Assembly: GCA_002316385.1 (NCBI GenBank)
Contig: DCDL01000021.1
Coordinates: forward strand, 17,477-60,058
Direction: 5' to 3'
Source of the DNA: Clostridium sp. UBA1056
Lineage (GTDB): Bacteria > Bacillota > Clostridia > Clostridiales > Clostridiaceae
Length of the DNA: 42,582 nucleotides
A program made the translations under genes and the position numbers. The notes under the pieces were generated by a model that was not told where the DNA came from, ran no database searches, and worked only from the letters and a program-made list of their open reading frames with translations. Shown in pieces: positions 1 through 7,556 of the stretch. Each line of letters begins with the position of its first letter. Positions within the stretch are counted from its first letter, which is position 1.

Positions 1-5
1 TAGAC

Positions 6-40
6 AAGCATTCTGACTTATTTATTTTTTGAAGATGCCT
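6..40 (+). repeat. Leader hairpin repeat, copy 1 (upstream of MFS gene)
   Basis: An imperfect hairpin (left arm near 6-14, right arm AGATGCCT at 33-40) with a T/A-rich loop. It is nearly identical to the hairpin at 1323-1356; the loop and right arm match almost base for base. It ends 26 bases before the MFS start codon, so it would lie in the mRNA leader. Its role is unknown. Confidence 0.55.
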
Positions 41-66
41 TAAATAAAAATTAAGGGGAGATTAAA

Positions 67-1323
67 ATGGGAAAAAGAATTGAGAAACTTGGCTTTAGTG
101 AGAAAACGGCAAGAAACTTTATAGCTATCTTACTTGTAGCCTCAGGAGGAGCCATAATTTATGGTTTACCTTATTTTAGATATGACTATTATGATGCATA
201 TCTTCAAGCCTATAATTTAACTAATACTCAAATGGGCGTATTTGGAAGTATATTTGGGTTTTTTGGTATGGTTTCATACCTATTTGGAGGCTATTTAGCT
301 GACCGCTTTTCTATTAGAAAGCTTTTAACAGTTTCGCTTATAGGTACAGGATTAGGTGGCTTCTTGCATCTATTACCGTTAAGCTTTGGTGCTCTTGTAT
401 GTTTATATGCTTTCTGGGGCTTTACATCATTATTTGCATTTTGGCCTGCTTGTGTTAAAGCTGTGCGTATATTATCTTCGCCAGAAGACCAAGGAAAGGC
501 CTTTGGATGGTTTGAAGGTGGTAGAGGAGTTGCAGCTGCTGTTATGGCCCCTCTTGCAGTTATTGTATTTCAACTTGGAGCTAAGAGACTTGATGATGCA
601 ACAGGTATGAGATATGTTATTATTTTCTACTCTATAATAACAATTATGAGTGGATTACTTGTATTCTGGAAAATGAAAGATGAGAATATTGGTGAAAGTG
701 AAAAACTATCTTTTAGAGGAATAAAAAATGTTCTACGTTTACCTGCAGTGTGGATAATAGGAATGGTAACTTTCTGTAACTATGTATTTACATTATCACT
801 ATATTATTTTACACCTTATGCAACAGGTATCTTAGGTATGACAGTTACCCTTGGAGCAACTTTAGCTGCTGTAAAAAGATTTATTTCTCCAATTTCAAAT
901 GTAGGTGGCGGATACATTGCGGACAAGGTTGGAACTGGTAATTTGCTTTTAGTGTCATTCTTAGCTATGGCAGCAGGAACACTAGCAATATTATTCCTAC
1001 CTCTTTCAGCAAGTTCAACAATAGTATTTATAATTCTTTACTTAGTAATATACTTCTTCTACAATGTTAACTATGCTTTAACTTGGGCTATGATGGGCGA
1101 AGGAAATATTCCAGAGCAATACTCAGGAACAGCAGCAGGAATAATAGCAACAGTAGGATATCTTCCAGAAATATTCTGTTCATTACTAGCAGGTATCTTA
1201 ATAGATGGATACCCTGGAGTAACAGGCTTTAGATATTACTTTGGATTCTTAATAGTAATGTTATTAATTGGAGCAGGATTTGTTTTAGTTTGGAAAAAGT
1301 ATCTTAAAAAACAAAAACAATAA
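67..1323 (+). CDS. Major facilitator superfamily (MFS) transporter
   Basis: A 418-residue integral membrane protein with about 12 hydrophobic segments. The loop after the second segment carries the MFS signature GGYLADRFSIRK (around residues 73-84), and a related GGYIADKVG sits in the second half, so both six-helix halves are present. It is expected to be a secondary (proton- or ion-coupled) carrier; the substrate cannot be read from the sequence. The start follows AAGGGGAG at a 6-base spacing. The pepX gene follows after 65 bases, and both genes carry the same hairpin in their leaders. A role in uptake of peptides or a metabolite connected to the peptidase is therefore possible but is inference. 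Family call sure, substrate unknown. Confidence 0.9.
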   Translation: MGKRIEKLGFSEKTARNFIAILLVASGGAIIYGLPYFRYDYYDAYLQAYNLTNTQMGVFGSIFGFFGMVSYLFGGYLADRFSIRKLLTVSLIGTGLGGFLHLLPLSFGALVCLYAFWGFTSLFAFWPACVKAVRILSSPEDQGKAFGWFEGGRGVAAAVMAPLAVIVFQLGAKRLDDATGMRYVIIFYSIITIMSGLLVFWKMKDENIGESEKLSFRGIKNVLRLPAVWIIGMVTFCNYVFTLSLYYFTPYATGILGMTVTLGATLAAVKRFISPISNVGGGYIADKVGTGNLLLVSFLAMAAGTLAILFLPLSASSTIVFIILYLVIYFFYNVNYALTWAMMGEGNIPEQYSGTAAGIIATVGYLPEIFCSLLAGILIDGYPGVTGFRYYFGFLIVMLLIGAGFVLVWKKYLKKQKQ

Positions 1324-1356
1324 GGCATCTGATTTATTTATTTTTAGAAGATGCCT
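1323..1356 (+). repeat. Leader hairpin repeat, copy 2 (upstream of pepX)
   Basis: A perfect 8-bp stem, AGGCATCT (1323-1330) with AGATGCCT (1349-1356), around an 18-base T/A-rich loop. It starts in the stop codon of the MFS gene and ends 32 bases before the pepX start. It is the second copy of the hairpin at 6-40. No T-run follows the 3' arm, so it does not look like an ordinary terminator. It may be an mRNA stability or processing element shared by the two messages. Confidence 0.55.
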
Positions 1357-1388
1357 AAATATACAAAAGTAGAATCTTAGGAGGAATC

Positions 1389-3335
1389 ATGAAGGACATG
1401 ATAAAATTGAATGATGCATTGAAAAATAAGAGCACTGGGGTTTTAATTAAAGATAATAAAACTCAACCTATATTTGATTATAAAGAATGTATTTTTGAAA
1501 AAGTATATGTTGAAACTCCAATAGATACAGATGGAGATGGAAAGCTTGATTTAATTGCTGTATATATCCGTAGGCCTAAGGAGACATTACATGAAGTTAA
1601 AGTGCCTGCTATATATGTTGCAAATCCATATATGATGGAATGTAATGAAGAGTGGTACGTAACACATAATGTGGACAAGGATTTAAAGATTTTTGAACAA
1701 CAACACATCTCTAAGGAAGATGTTACATATAATTTTGAAAATAAAAAAGAAGTTAAAGTGTTAGAAGAAAGAAAAACATTGGGATATGCAACTACGTCTC
1801 CAACTGAGGAAATTCCTTTAGATTGTATCACTGATTGGTATAGTTACTTTAATAGCAGAGGCTATGCTTCAGTATTTTGTGGTGGACTTGGAACAAAGGG
1901 TTCAGAAGGTTTTAATAGTTGTGGTTCTGTAGAGGAAACAGCTGCTTTTAAGGCAGTAATTGATTGGCTAAATGGTAGATGCAGAGCTTTTACTAATAGA
2001 AAAGATAATATTGAAATAAAGGCAGAATGGTGTACAGGAAATGTTGCTATGTCAGGAAAATCTTATTTAGGAACAATGTGTATTGCTGTAGCAGCTACAG
2101 GAGTTGAGGGATTGAAGACTATTATTCCAGAGGCTGCAATATCAAATTGGTATGAATATTATCGTTATAATGGGCTTAACTCACCAGCCATAGGATGGCA
2201 AGGAGACGATTTAGATCTTCTTACAAAATATTGCTTTAGTAGAAGTATGGACGAGGATTATGAAAAGGTACAAGAAGCATATAATAGATGGTTAGAAAAT
2301 TTGGTTAAAGAGGAAGACCGTGAAAGTGGAAATTATAATAAGTTCTGGGATGAAAGAAATTATTTAAATCTAGCAAATAAAATTAAGGCGGCTACATTTA
2401 TTGTACATGGATTAAATGATTGGAATGTTATGCCTAACCAATGTGATCTTTTATGGAAAGCTCTTGAAAAATATGATGCTCCAAGAAAGATGATTTTACA
2501 TCAAGGAGATCACATATATATTCATGATTTAGAAAGTGGAAACTTTAACGAGATTATGCATATGTGGCTAGATTATTGGTTATATGGAATCGATAATGGG
2601 GTTATGGAAAAAGTACCAAATGTTTTAATTCAAAGTAATTTAGATCAGAATAAATGGTACAGTTCATTTAATTGGCCAGCAGATGGAAGTTGCTTAAATA
2701 AGTTTGATATTGGACAAGTACCAGAAGAAGTTACATTTGTTGATGATTTATCTGCTACTATATACCATAGAGATAAAAATAACTTGTCAGAATGGTCGGA
2801 TGAGCTAATCATTAGTGAAGTGAAAGAAAAGGGACATTTTATAAAATTTCTAGGTGAAAAATTAGAAGAAGAAGTAAGGATGAGTGGTAGGGTAAAAGTA
2901 TCTTTTAGTGCTGCAATTGATAAACCAACGACTATTTTAAGTGCCATGTTAGTAGAATATGGTGAGGATAATCGTATGCTTGTGAAACAAGAGATTGCAG
3001 AAAAGGATGGAATTACTTGGGGACTTAATACACCTAAGTCGGATATAAAGAGATTTATTTATGAAGAAATGCCTTCAAAGTATAGAGTTATTTCTAGAGG
3101 CTGGATGAATGCACAAAACAGAGAATGTATATGGAATAAAGAAGCAATAGAACCAGGAGCTTTTTATGATTATTCATTTACTATGATACCAATAGATTAT
3201 ACAGTAAAGGCTGGTCATAAGCTTGGAGTTATACTATATGGAACTGACGCAGAGGCTACTCAAAGACCATTTACAAAGACTGAAGTTACAGTAAAAACAA
3301 AATCTATAAAAATAGAAATTCCATTTGTAGAGTAA
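1389..3335 (+). CDS. pepX: Xaa-Pro dipeptidyl-peptidase (S15 family)
   Basis: A 648-residue cytoplasmic serine peptidase expected to release X-Pro dipeptides from peptide N-termini, which supports amino-acid supply from proline-rich peptides. No signal peptide is seen. The alpha/beta-hydrolase core has the nucleophile in GKSYLG (Ser225), the acid in HGLNDWNV (Asp344) and the base in QGDHIY (His375). A C-terminal jelly-roll-like domain covers roughly 430-648. It is shorter than lactococcal PepX (about 760 residues) because the N-terminal region is reduced. The start follows AGGAGG. It lies downstream of an MFS carrier with the same leader hairpin. Directly after its stop codon, in the same frame, is a remnant of another peptidase (3336-3461), and then a terminator. 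Confidence 0.9.
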   Translation: MKDMIKLNDALKNKSTGVLIKDNKTQPIFDYKECIFEKVYVETPIDTDGDGKLDLIAVYIRRPKETLHEVKVPAIYVANPYMMECNEEWYVTHNVDKDLKIFEQQHISKEDVTYNFENKKEVKVLEERKTLGYATTSPTEEIPLDCITDWYSYFNSRGYASVFCGGLGTKGSEGFNSCGSVEETAAFKAVIDWLNGRCRAFTNRKDNIEIKAEWCTGNVAMSGKSYLGTMCIAVAATGVEGLKTIIPEAAISNWYEYYRYNGLNSPAIGWQGDDLDLLTKYCFSRSMDEDYEKVQEAYNRWLENLVKEEDRESGNYNKFWDERNYLNLANKIKAATFIVHGLNDWNVMPNQCDLLWKALEKYDAPRKMILHQGDHIYIHDLESGNFNEIMHMWLDYWLYGIDNGVMEKVPNVLIQSNLDQNKWYSSFNWPADGSCLNKFDIGQVPEEVTFVDDLSATIYHRDKNNLSEWSDELIISEVKEKGHFIKFLGEKLEEEVRMSGRVKVSFSAAIDKPTTILSAMLVEYGEDNRMLVKQEIAEKDGITWGLNTPKSDIKRFIYEEMPSKYRVISRGWMNAQNRECIWNKEAIEPGAFYDYSFTMIPIDYTVKAGHKLGVILYGTDAEATQRPFTKTEVTVKTKSIKIEIPFVE

Positions 3336-3461
3336 ACAAGTAGAAATATCATTGTAGATGTTATAAAAATAATGGATATAGATGTTCAATCAATAGATTT
3401 TTGGAGAAGTTCATTAAAACCTATTGAAATAGATATTGAAAAATTTATAAATATAGCATAA
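3336..3461 (+). pseudogene. C-terminal remnant of an M3-family oligoendopeptidase F-like protein
   Basis: The reading frame of pepX continues past its TAA for 41 sense codons and then stops. The translated end, with the pattern DIDVQSIDFWRSSLKPIEID, resembles the last helices of oligoendopeptidase F proteins, where D-FW-sL-i---i--F is typical. No start codon, ribosome site or catalytic HExxH remains, so this is best read as the tail of a lost gene. Fusion by stop-codon read-through cannot be ruled out from sequence but is unlikely. The family call rests on a short motif. Confidence 0.5.
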
Positions 3462-3469
3462 GTGAAAAA

Positions 3470-3500
3470 GAACTGCTTGGTTTGAGCAGTTCCTTTTTAT
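3470..3500 (+). terminator. Rho-independent terminator after pepX
   Basis: An 8-bp stem GAACTGCT/AGCAGTTC with loop TGGTTTG, followed by CTTTTTAT. It ends the MFS-pepX transcript. Confidence 0.85.
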
Positions 3501-3613
3501 AAAAATTTGTGAATCAAAATTCTACTGAAACATTATATTGTCTTAAAAAGACAATACTCTCCACCACAACTATTTTAATACATGGTAAGGTGATTTAAAT
3601 GCCTAGGCGAAAT

Positions 3614-3653
3614 TGCTGAGTGTTATTCCAAAGTGCTGAGTGTTATTCCAAAG
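3614..3653. repeat. Perfect 20-bp tandem duplication
   Basis: The unit TGCTGAGTGTTATTCCAAAG occurs twice without a gap and is followed by the start of a third unit (TGCT). It lies 36 bases past the stop of the convergent AraC gene, in a 190-base stretch without genes that also holds a small perfect hairpin (3537-3554). It is probably a slippage product. Confidence 0.9.
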
Positions 3654-3688
3654 TGCTTTTTAATTTACTCTGGTAAAGTTTGTTTATT

Positions 3689-4927
3689 TTAAAGATGGTA
3701 TCTTTCTCTATAATCTTTAGGGGTTGTACCTGTGAATTTCCTAAATATTTTAGTAAAATAACTTTGATCTGTGAAATTGAGCAATGAGCATATTTGATGT
3801 ATAGATGTATTGGTGAATGTAAGTAAATTTATTGATTCATTAATCTTGGTTTGTTGAATATATTCACTCATAGAAATTCCAACTTCTTTTTTAAATAGAA
3901 CAGACAAATAGCTTGGGTTTAGATTAACAGCTTTTGCTATGGCTTCACGATTTAAATCTTCGTATAGATGGCTATAAATATAATTTTTACAAAAAATAAT
4001 AGTTTTAGAGTAACATTTATTCTTAGTTTGTGAAACTTTTTCTGAATATTTAAAGAGCACTTCCTGTGCCAAGGAATAAATATCATTGATTGTATTCAAT
4101 TCCTCAAGTCTTTGAATAAAGTCATCACTCATAGTTAAAGCAATTTCTGAGTGAAGCCCTCCTTCAATTGCTGCTCTAGATGCTAAGGTTATAAGAGAAA
4201 TCATTATATTTTTTTTTGTACGAATGTAGCTAGATTTTGACAAAACTACATGTTCAAAATTTTCAAATAATGCGCTGTTTAAACTCTCAAATTGATCAAA
4301 GCGACCTTCTTTAATCATATTCAAAAATTCTTTCTCATATAAAGGATCATGATGAAATAATCCTGTTTCTAGTGTTTTAGAAACTGAAATCTCTGACTTA
4401 ATAGGTTCTGCTATTTGCTGAATAAGATCTACGTCACTTCTTAATATATTCTCAGAAGCAACTAATGTTTTGTTAATCATATAAAAAAGTATTATGCTTA
4501 TATTTATTAACTCCTGGTTCTGAAGAATAGGGATAGCACCATAATAATTTAATATTTGTTCTCTTTTAGTAAATGCTTGGAAGTCATTTATCAATATGTT
4601 TATATTTAATTCAGATAATGTAACAGGAGTAGAGGGTCCAATTAGAACTGAGCCTTGAATTATGTCGTTCTCCATAATGCTTATAATAATATACCTTTCG
4701 AAAAAGTGTGATTTTCTTATAACAGGAAAGTTGTATTTCTTATCAGGCTCAAAGTTCAATGATCTAAATAAATTTATTTTTTCATTGCTGTATAGAGGAT
4801 TTAACATTTGATTATTTGCACTTTCGAAGAGAATTTTACCAATAGGATCTACAATGAAAGATGATAAATGAAAAGTATCTGATGCCAGTTTACAGAGTTC
4901 CTTTACAGTTTCAAGAGATGAGTTCAT
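3689..4927 (-). CDS. AraC-family regulator with PocR-like sensor domain
   Basis: A 412-residue cytoplasmic transcription factor. The first 170 or so residues (LCKLASDTFHLSSFIVD, then GKILFESANN) fit a PocR-type ligand-binding domain, which is often found with regulators of sugar or polyol genes. A helical linker follows, and a two-HTH AraC domain covers about residues 305-410, with the family features NPSYLSVLFKKEVG and DQSYFTKIFRKFTGTTP. The start is preceded by AAGGAGGAA on the minus strand. It is transcribed away from the GH3 beta-glucosidase with about 220 bases between the two starts, so it most likely controls that gene in response to a sugar. The effector is not known. Confidence 0.85.
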   Translation of the reverse strand: MNSSLETVKELCKLASDTFHLSSFIVDPIGKILFESANNQMLNPLYSNEKINLFRSLNFEPDKKYNFPVIRKSHFFERYIIISIMENDIIQGSVLIGPSTPVTLSELNINILINDFQAFTKREQILNYYGAIPILQNQELINISIILFYMINKTLVASENILRSDVDLIQQIAEPIKSEISVSKTLETGLFHHDPLYEKEFLNMIKEGRFDQFESLNSALFENFEHVVLSKSSYIRTKKNIMISLITLASRAAIEGGLHSEIALTMSDDFIQRLEELNTINDIYSLAQEVLFKYSEKVSQTKNKCYSKTIIFCKNYIYSHLYEDLNREAIAKAVNLNPSYLSVLFKKEVGISMSEYIQQTKINESINLLTFTNTSIHQICSLLNFTDQSYFTKIFRKFTGTTPKDYRERYHL

Positions 4928-5051
4928 AGAATTATTCCTCCTTCGATCAATTTCTGGAAATTTACTTATATTTTCAAAAGCTCATAACAATAATACAAGA
5001 AATGAAACAAAAATACTATAAAAAAATATTTGAAGATATTATCATGGATTA

Positions 5052-5066
5052 GAGTAAACGAATACA
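5052..5066 (+). promoter_or_regulatory. Possible catabolite-responsive element (cre)
   Basis: GAGTAAACGAATACA matches 13 of 15 positions of the CcpA consensus WTGNAARCGNWWWCA (first two differ). It lies in the divergent region between the AraC regulator and the beta-glucosidase, where carbon catabolite control would be expected. A single near match in AT-rich DNA is weak evidence. Confidence 0.35.
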
Positions 5067-5148
5067 AGGGATGAATATATAAAAATGATTAAATAAATAT
5101 ATGTTTTGTGTAATTCCTACACGAGATATCATAGAAAGGAAGATAAAT

Positions 5149-7413
5149 ATGACAAGAGACATCAAAAATATTATTTCTCAGATGACACTTGAAGAAAAAG
5201 CAGGTTTATGCTCAGGACTGGATTTTTGGCATACAAAGTCTATAGAGAGACTTGGTATACCATCAATTATGGTAACAGATGGACCTCATGGGCTCAGAAA
5301 ACAGGCTGGAGAGACAGATCATCTTGGATTAAATGCTAGTGTCCCAGCTACCTGTTTTCCCTCTGGAGCCACACTTGCTTCTTCATGGGATAAAAGCCTT
5401 ATAGAGAAGGTAGGCTCTGCTTTAGGCCAAGAGGGACAGTCAGAAAATATTGCAGTTATCTTAGGACCAGCAGCAAATATAAAGCGTTCACCTTTATGCG
5501 GCAGAAACTTTGAATATTTTTCTGAGGATCCTTACTTATCCTCAGAAATGGCTACAAATCACATTAAAGGAGTTCAGAGTCAAGGGATAGGTACTTCACT
5601 TAAGCATTTTGCTGTTAATAATCAGGAGCATAGAAGATTATCTGTAGATGCAGTTGTAGACGAAAGAACCTTAAGAGAAATATATCTTGCAAGTTTTGAA
5701 GGTGCTGTAAAGAAGTCTCAACCATGGACTGTAATGTGTGCATATAATAAGGTAAATGGAGCTTATTGTTCTGAGAACGAATATCTTCTTACATCTATCC
5801 TTAGGAATGAATGGGGATTTGAAGGTTTTGTAATGTCCGACTGGGGTGCAGTTAATGAAAGAACAGAAGGGCTTCAAGCAGGACTAGAGCTTGAAATGCC
5901 TTCAAGCAATGGAATCAGGGACAGAAAGATTGTTGCTGCAGTAAAAGATGGAACACTAGATGAAAAAATTCTGGATACAGCAGTAGAAAGACTCCTAAAT
6001 GTAATATTTAAAGCTATGGATAACAAAAAAGAAAATGCAGTTTATGACAGGGATTCTCATCATAAGCTGGCAAGAGAAGTTGCCAGAGAGTGTATGGTAC
6101 TCCTAAAAAATGAAGATAATATTTTACCACTGAAAAAGGGAAAAAATATTGCAGTGATAGGAGCCTTCGCAACTAAACCAAGATACCAAGGGGGTGGAAG
6201 TTCTCATATAAATACCACAAAGCTAGATAATACACTTGATGAAATAAAGGCTTCAGCAGGAGATAGTTCAAACATTATATATGCACAAGGTTTTGACTTA
6301 AATAGTGATGATATTGATGAGAAATTATTTAATGAAGCAAGGGAAGCTGCGGTTAAGTCAGAGTCAGTGGTTATATTTGCTGGCCTTCCAGACAGACATG
6401 AATCAGAGGGTTATGATAGAAGTCATATGAGAATTCCTATTAATCAGATAAAGCTCATTGAGGCGGTGGCAGAGGTACAGAGCAATATAGTAGTTGTACT
6501 TAGTAATGGATCACCTATTGAGATGTGCTGGTTAGACAAAGCCAAGGCTGTATTAGAAACTTACTTAGGAGGACAGGCAGGTGGTGGAGCAATAGCAGAT
6601 TTATTATTTGGAGATGCTAATCCTTGTGGTAAGCTTGCAGAAACTTTCCCTAAGAAGTTAAGTGACAATCCATCCTACTTAAATTTCCCAGGAGAAGGAG
6701 ATACTGCTGAGTACAAGGAAGGCTTATTTGTAGGCTACAGGTACTATGATAAGAAAGAACTAGAGCCATTGTTTCCATTTGGATATGGTTTGAGCTATAC
6801 AACCTTTGAGTATACAAGTATGGACATGGATAAAAAAGAGATAATGGATACAGAAATACTGGAAGTTAAGGTTAAAGTGAAAAATACTGGTAAGGTAGCA
6901 GGAAAAGAAGTAGTTCAGCTATATGTAAAGGATGTGGAAAGTAGTGTAACTAGACCATTAAAAGAGCTTAAAGGTTTTGAAAAAGTGGAGCTTAACCCTG
7001 GTGAAGAAAAAACAGTAACCTTTTTGCTAGATAAGAGATCTTTTGCTTACTATAATGTTCAGATTAAAGACTGGTATGTAGAAACAGGGGATTTTGAAAT
7101 ATTGGTTGGAAGCTCATCAAAGGATATAAAACTAAATGCTTTAGTTAAAGTTACATCTACAGTAGCATTAAAAAAGGTATATACTAAAAACTCAACAATA
7201 GGAGAAATGATAAATAATCCTGCAGCTGCAGTAGTATTTTATGAGCTGTCAAGGCCAATACAGGAAATGTTTGGACAAGGAGCTGCAAGTGACATTGGAA
7301 CAGACCTTAAAGAAATGACAAAGGATTTTACACTTCGTGCACTTTCATCCTTCGTAGGTATAGATGATAGTGTCATTGAGGCTGCTCTTGAGAAGATAAA
7401 TATGAAAATTTAA
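5149..7413 (+). CDS. Glycoside hydrolase family 3 beta-glucosidase
   Basis: A 754-residue enzyme without a signal peptide, so probably an intracellular hydrolase of beta-linked glucosides. The order is: GH3 N-terminal barrel (about 1-300), with KHFAVNNQE and the nucleophile Asp231 in GFVMSDWG; GH3 C-terminal alpha/beta domain (about 310-540); fibronectin type III-like domain (about 570-645); and a roughly 90-residue helical tail. I chose the ATG at 5149 because GAAAGGAAG precedes it; an in-frame upstream ATG at 5101 has no ribosome site. The divergent PocR/AraC gene is its likely regulator, and a cre-like site lies upstream. The exact substrate (cellobiose, aryl glucosides, xylosides) cannot be told. 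Confidence 0.92.
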   Translation: MTRDIKNIISQMTLEEKAGLCSGLDFWHTKSIERLGIPSIMVTDGPHGLRKQAGETDHLGLNASVPATCFPSGATLASSWDKSLIEKVGSALGQEGQSENIAVILGPAANIKRSPLCGRNFEYFSEDPYLSSEMATNHIKGVQSQGIGTSLKHFAVNNQEHRRLSVDAVVDERTLREIYLASFEGAVKKSQPWTVMCAYNKVNGAYCSENEYLLTSILRNEWGFEGFVMSDWGAVNERTEGLQAGLELEMPSSNGIRDRKIVAAVKDGTLDEKILDTAVERLLNVIFKAMDNKKENAVYDRDSHHKLAREVARECMVLLKNEDNILPLKKGKNIAVIGAFATKPRYQGGGSSHINTTKLDNTLDEIKASAGDSSNIIYAQGFDLNSDDIDEKLFNEAREAAVKSESVVIFAGLPDRHESEGYDRSHMRIPINQIKLIEAVAEVQSNIVVVLSNGSPIEMCWLDKAKAVLETYLGGQAGGGAIADLLFGDANPCGKLAETFPKKLSDNPSYLNFPGEGDTAEYKEGLFVGYRYYDKKELEPLFPFGYGLSYTTFEYTSMDMDKKEIMDTEILEVKVKVKNTGKVAGKEVVQLYVKDVESSVTRPLKELKGFEKVELNPGEEKTVTFLLDKRSFAYYNVQIKDWYVETGDFEILVGSSSKDIKLNALVKVTSTVALKKVYTKNSTIGEMINNPAAAVVFYELSRPIQEMFGQGAASDIGTDLKEMTKDFTLRALSSFVGIDDSVIEAALEKINMKI

Positions 7414-7432
7414 TCATAATAGATGACATTAT

Positions 7433-7485
7433 AAAATAGCAATACACTTACAGCTGATAAATGTAAGTGTATTGCTATTTTATTT
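7433..7485 (+). terminator. Long-stem terminator after beta-glucosidase
   Basis: A near-perfect stem of about 20 bp (AATAGCAATACACTTACA pairing with TGTAAGTGTATTGCTATT) around loop GCTGATAAA, ending in a T-rich tail. Confidence 0.9.
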
Positions 7486-7556
7486 AAGGATTATTTAATA
7501 ATTAGTAATTTATAATAAATTTATGGTTAACAAATAATTTATGAGGGGTAAGATTT

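Noticed and set aside
386..610. Open frame of 74 codons inside the MFS gene
   Set aside because: It overlaps a clear membrane transporter in another frame, has low-complexity Leu-rich content, no ribosome site and no family likeness.
1478..1831. Minus-strand frame of 117 codons inside pepX
   Set aside because: It is the antisense shadow of a strongly supported gene and shows Ser/Leu-rich shadow composition.
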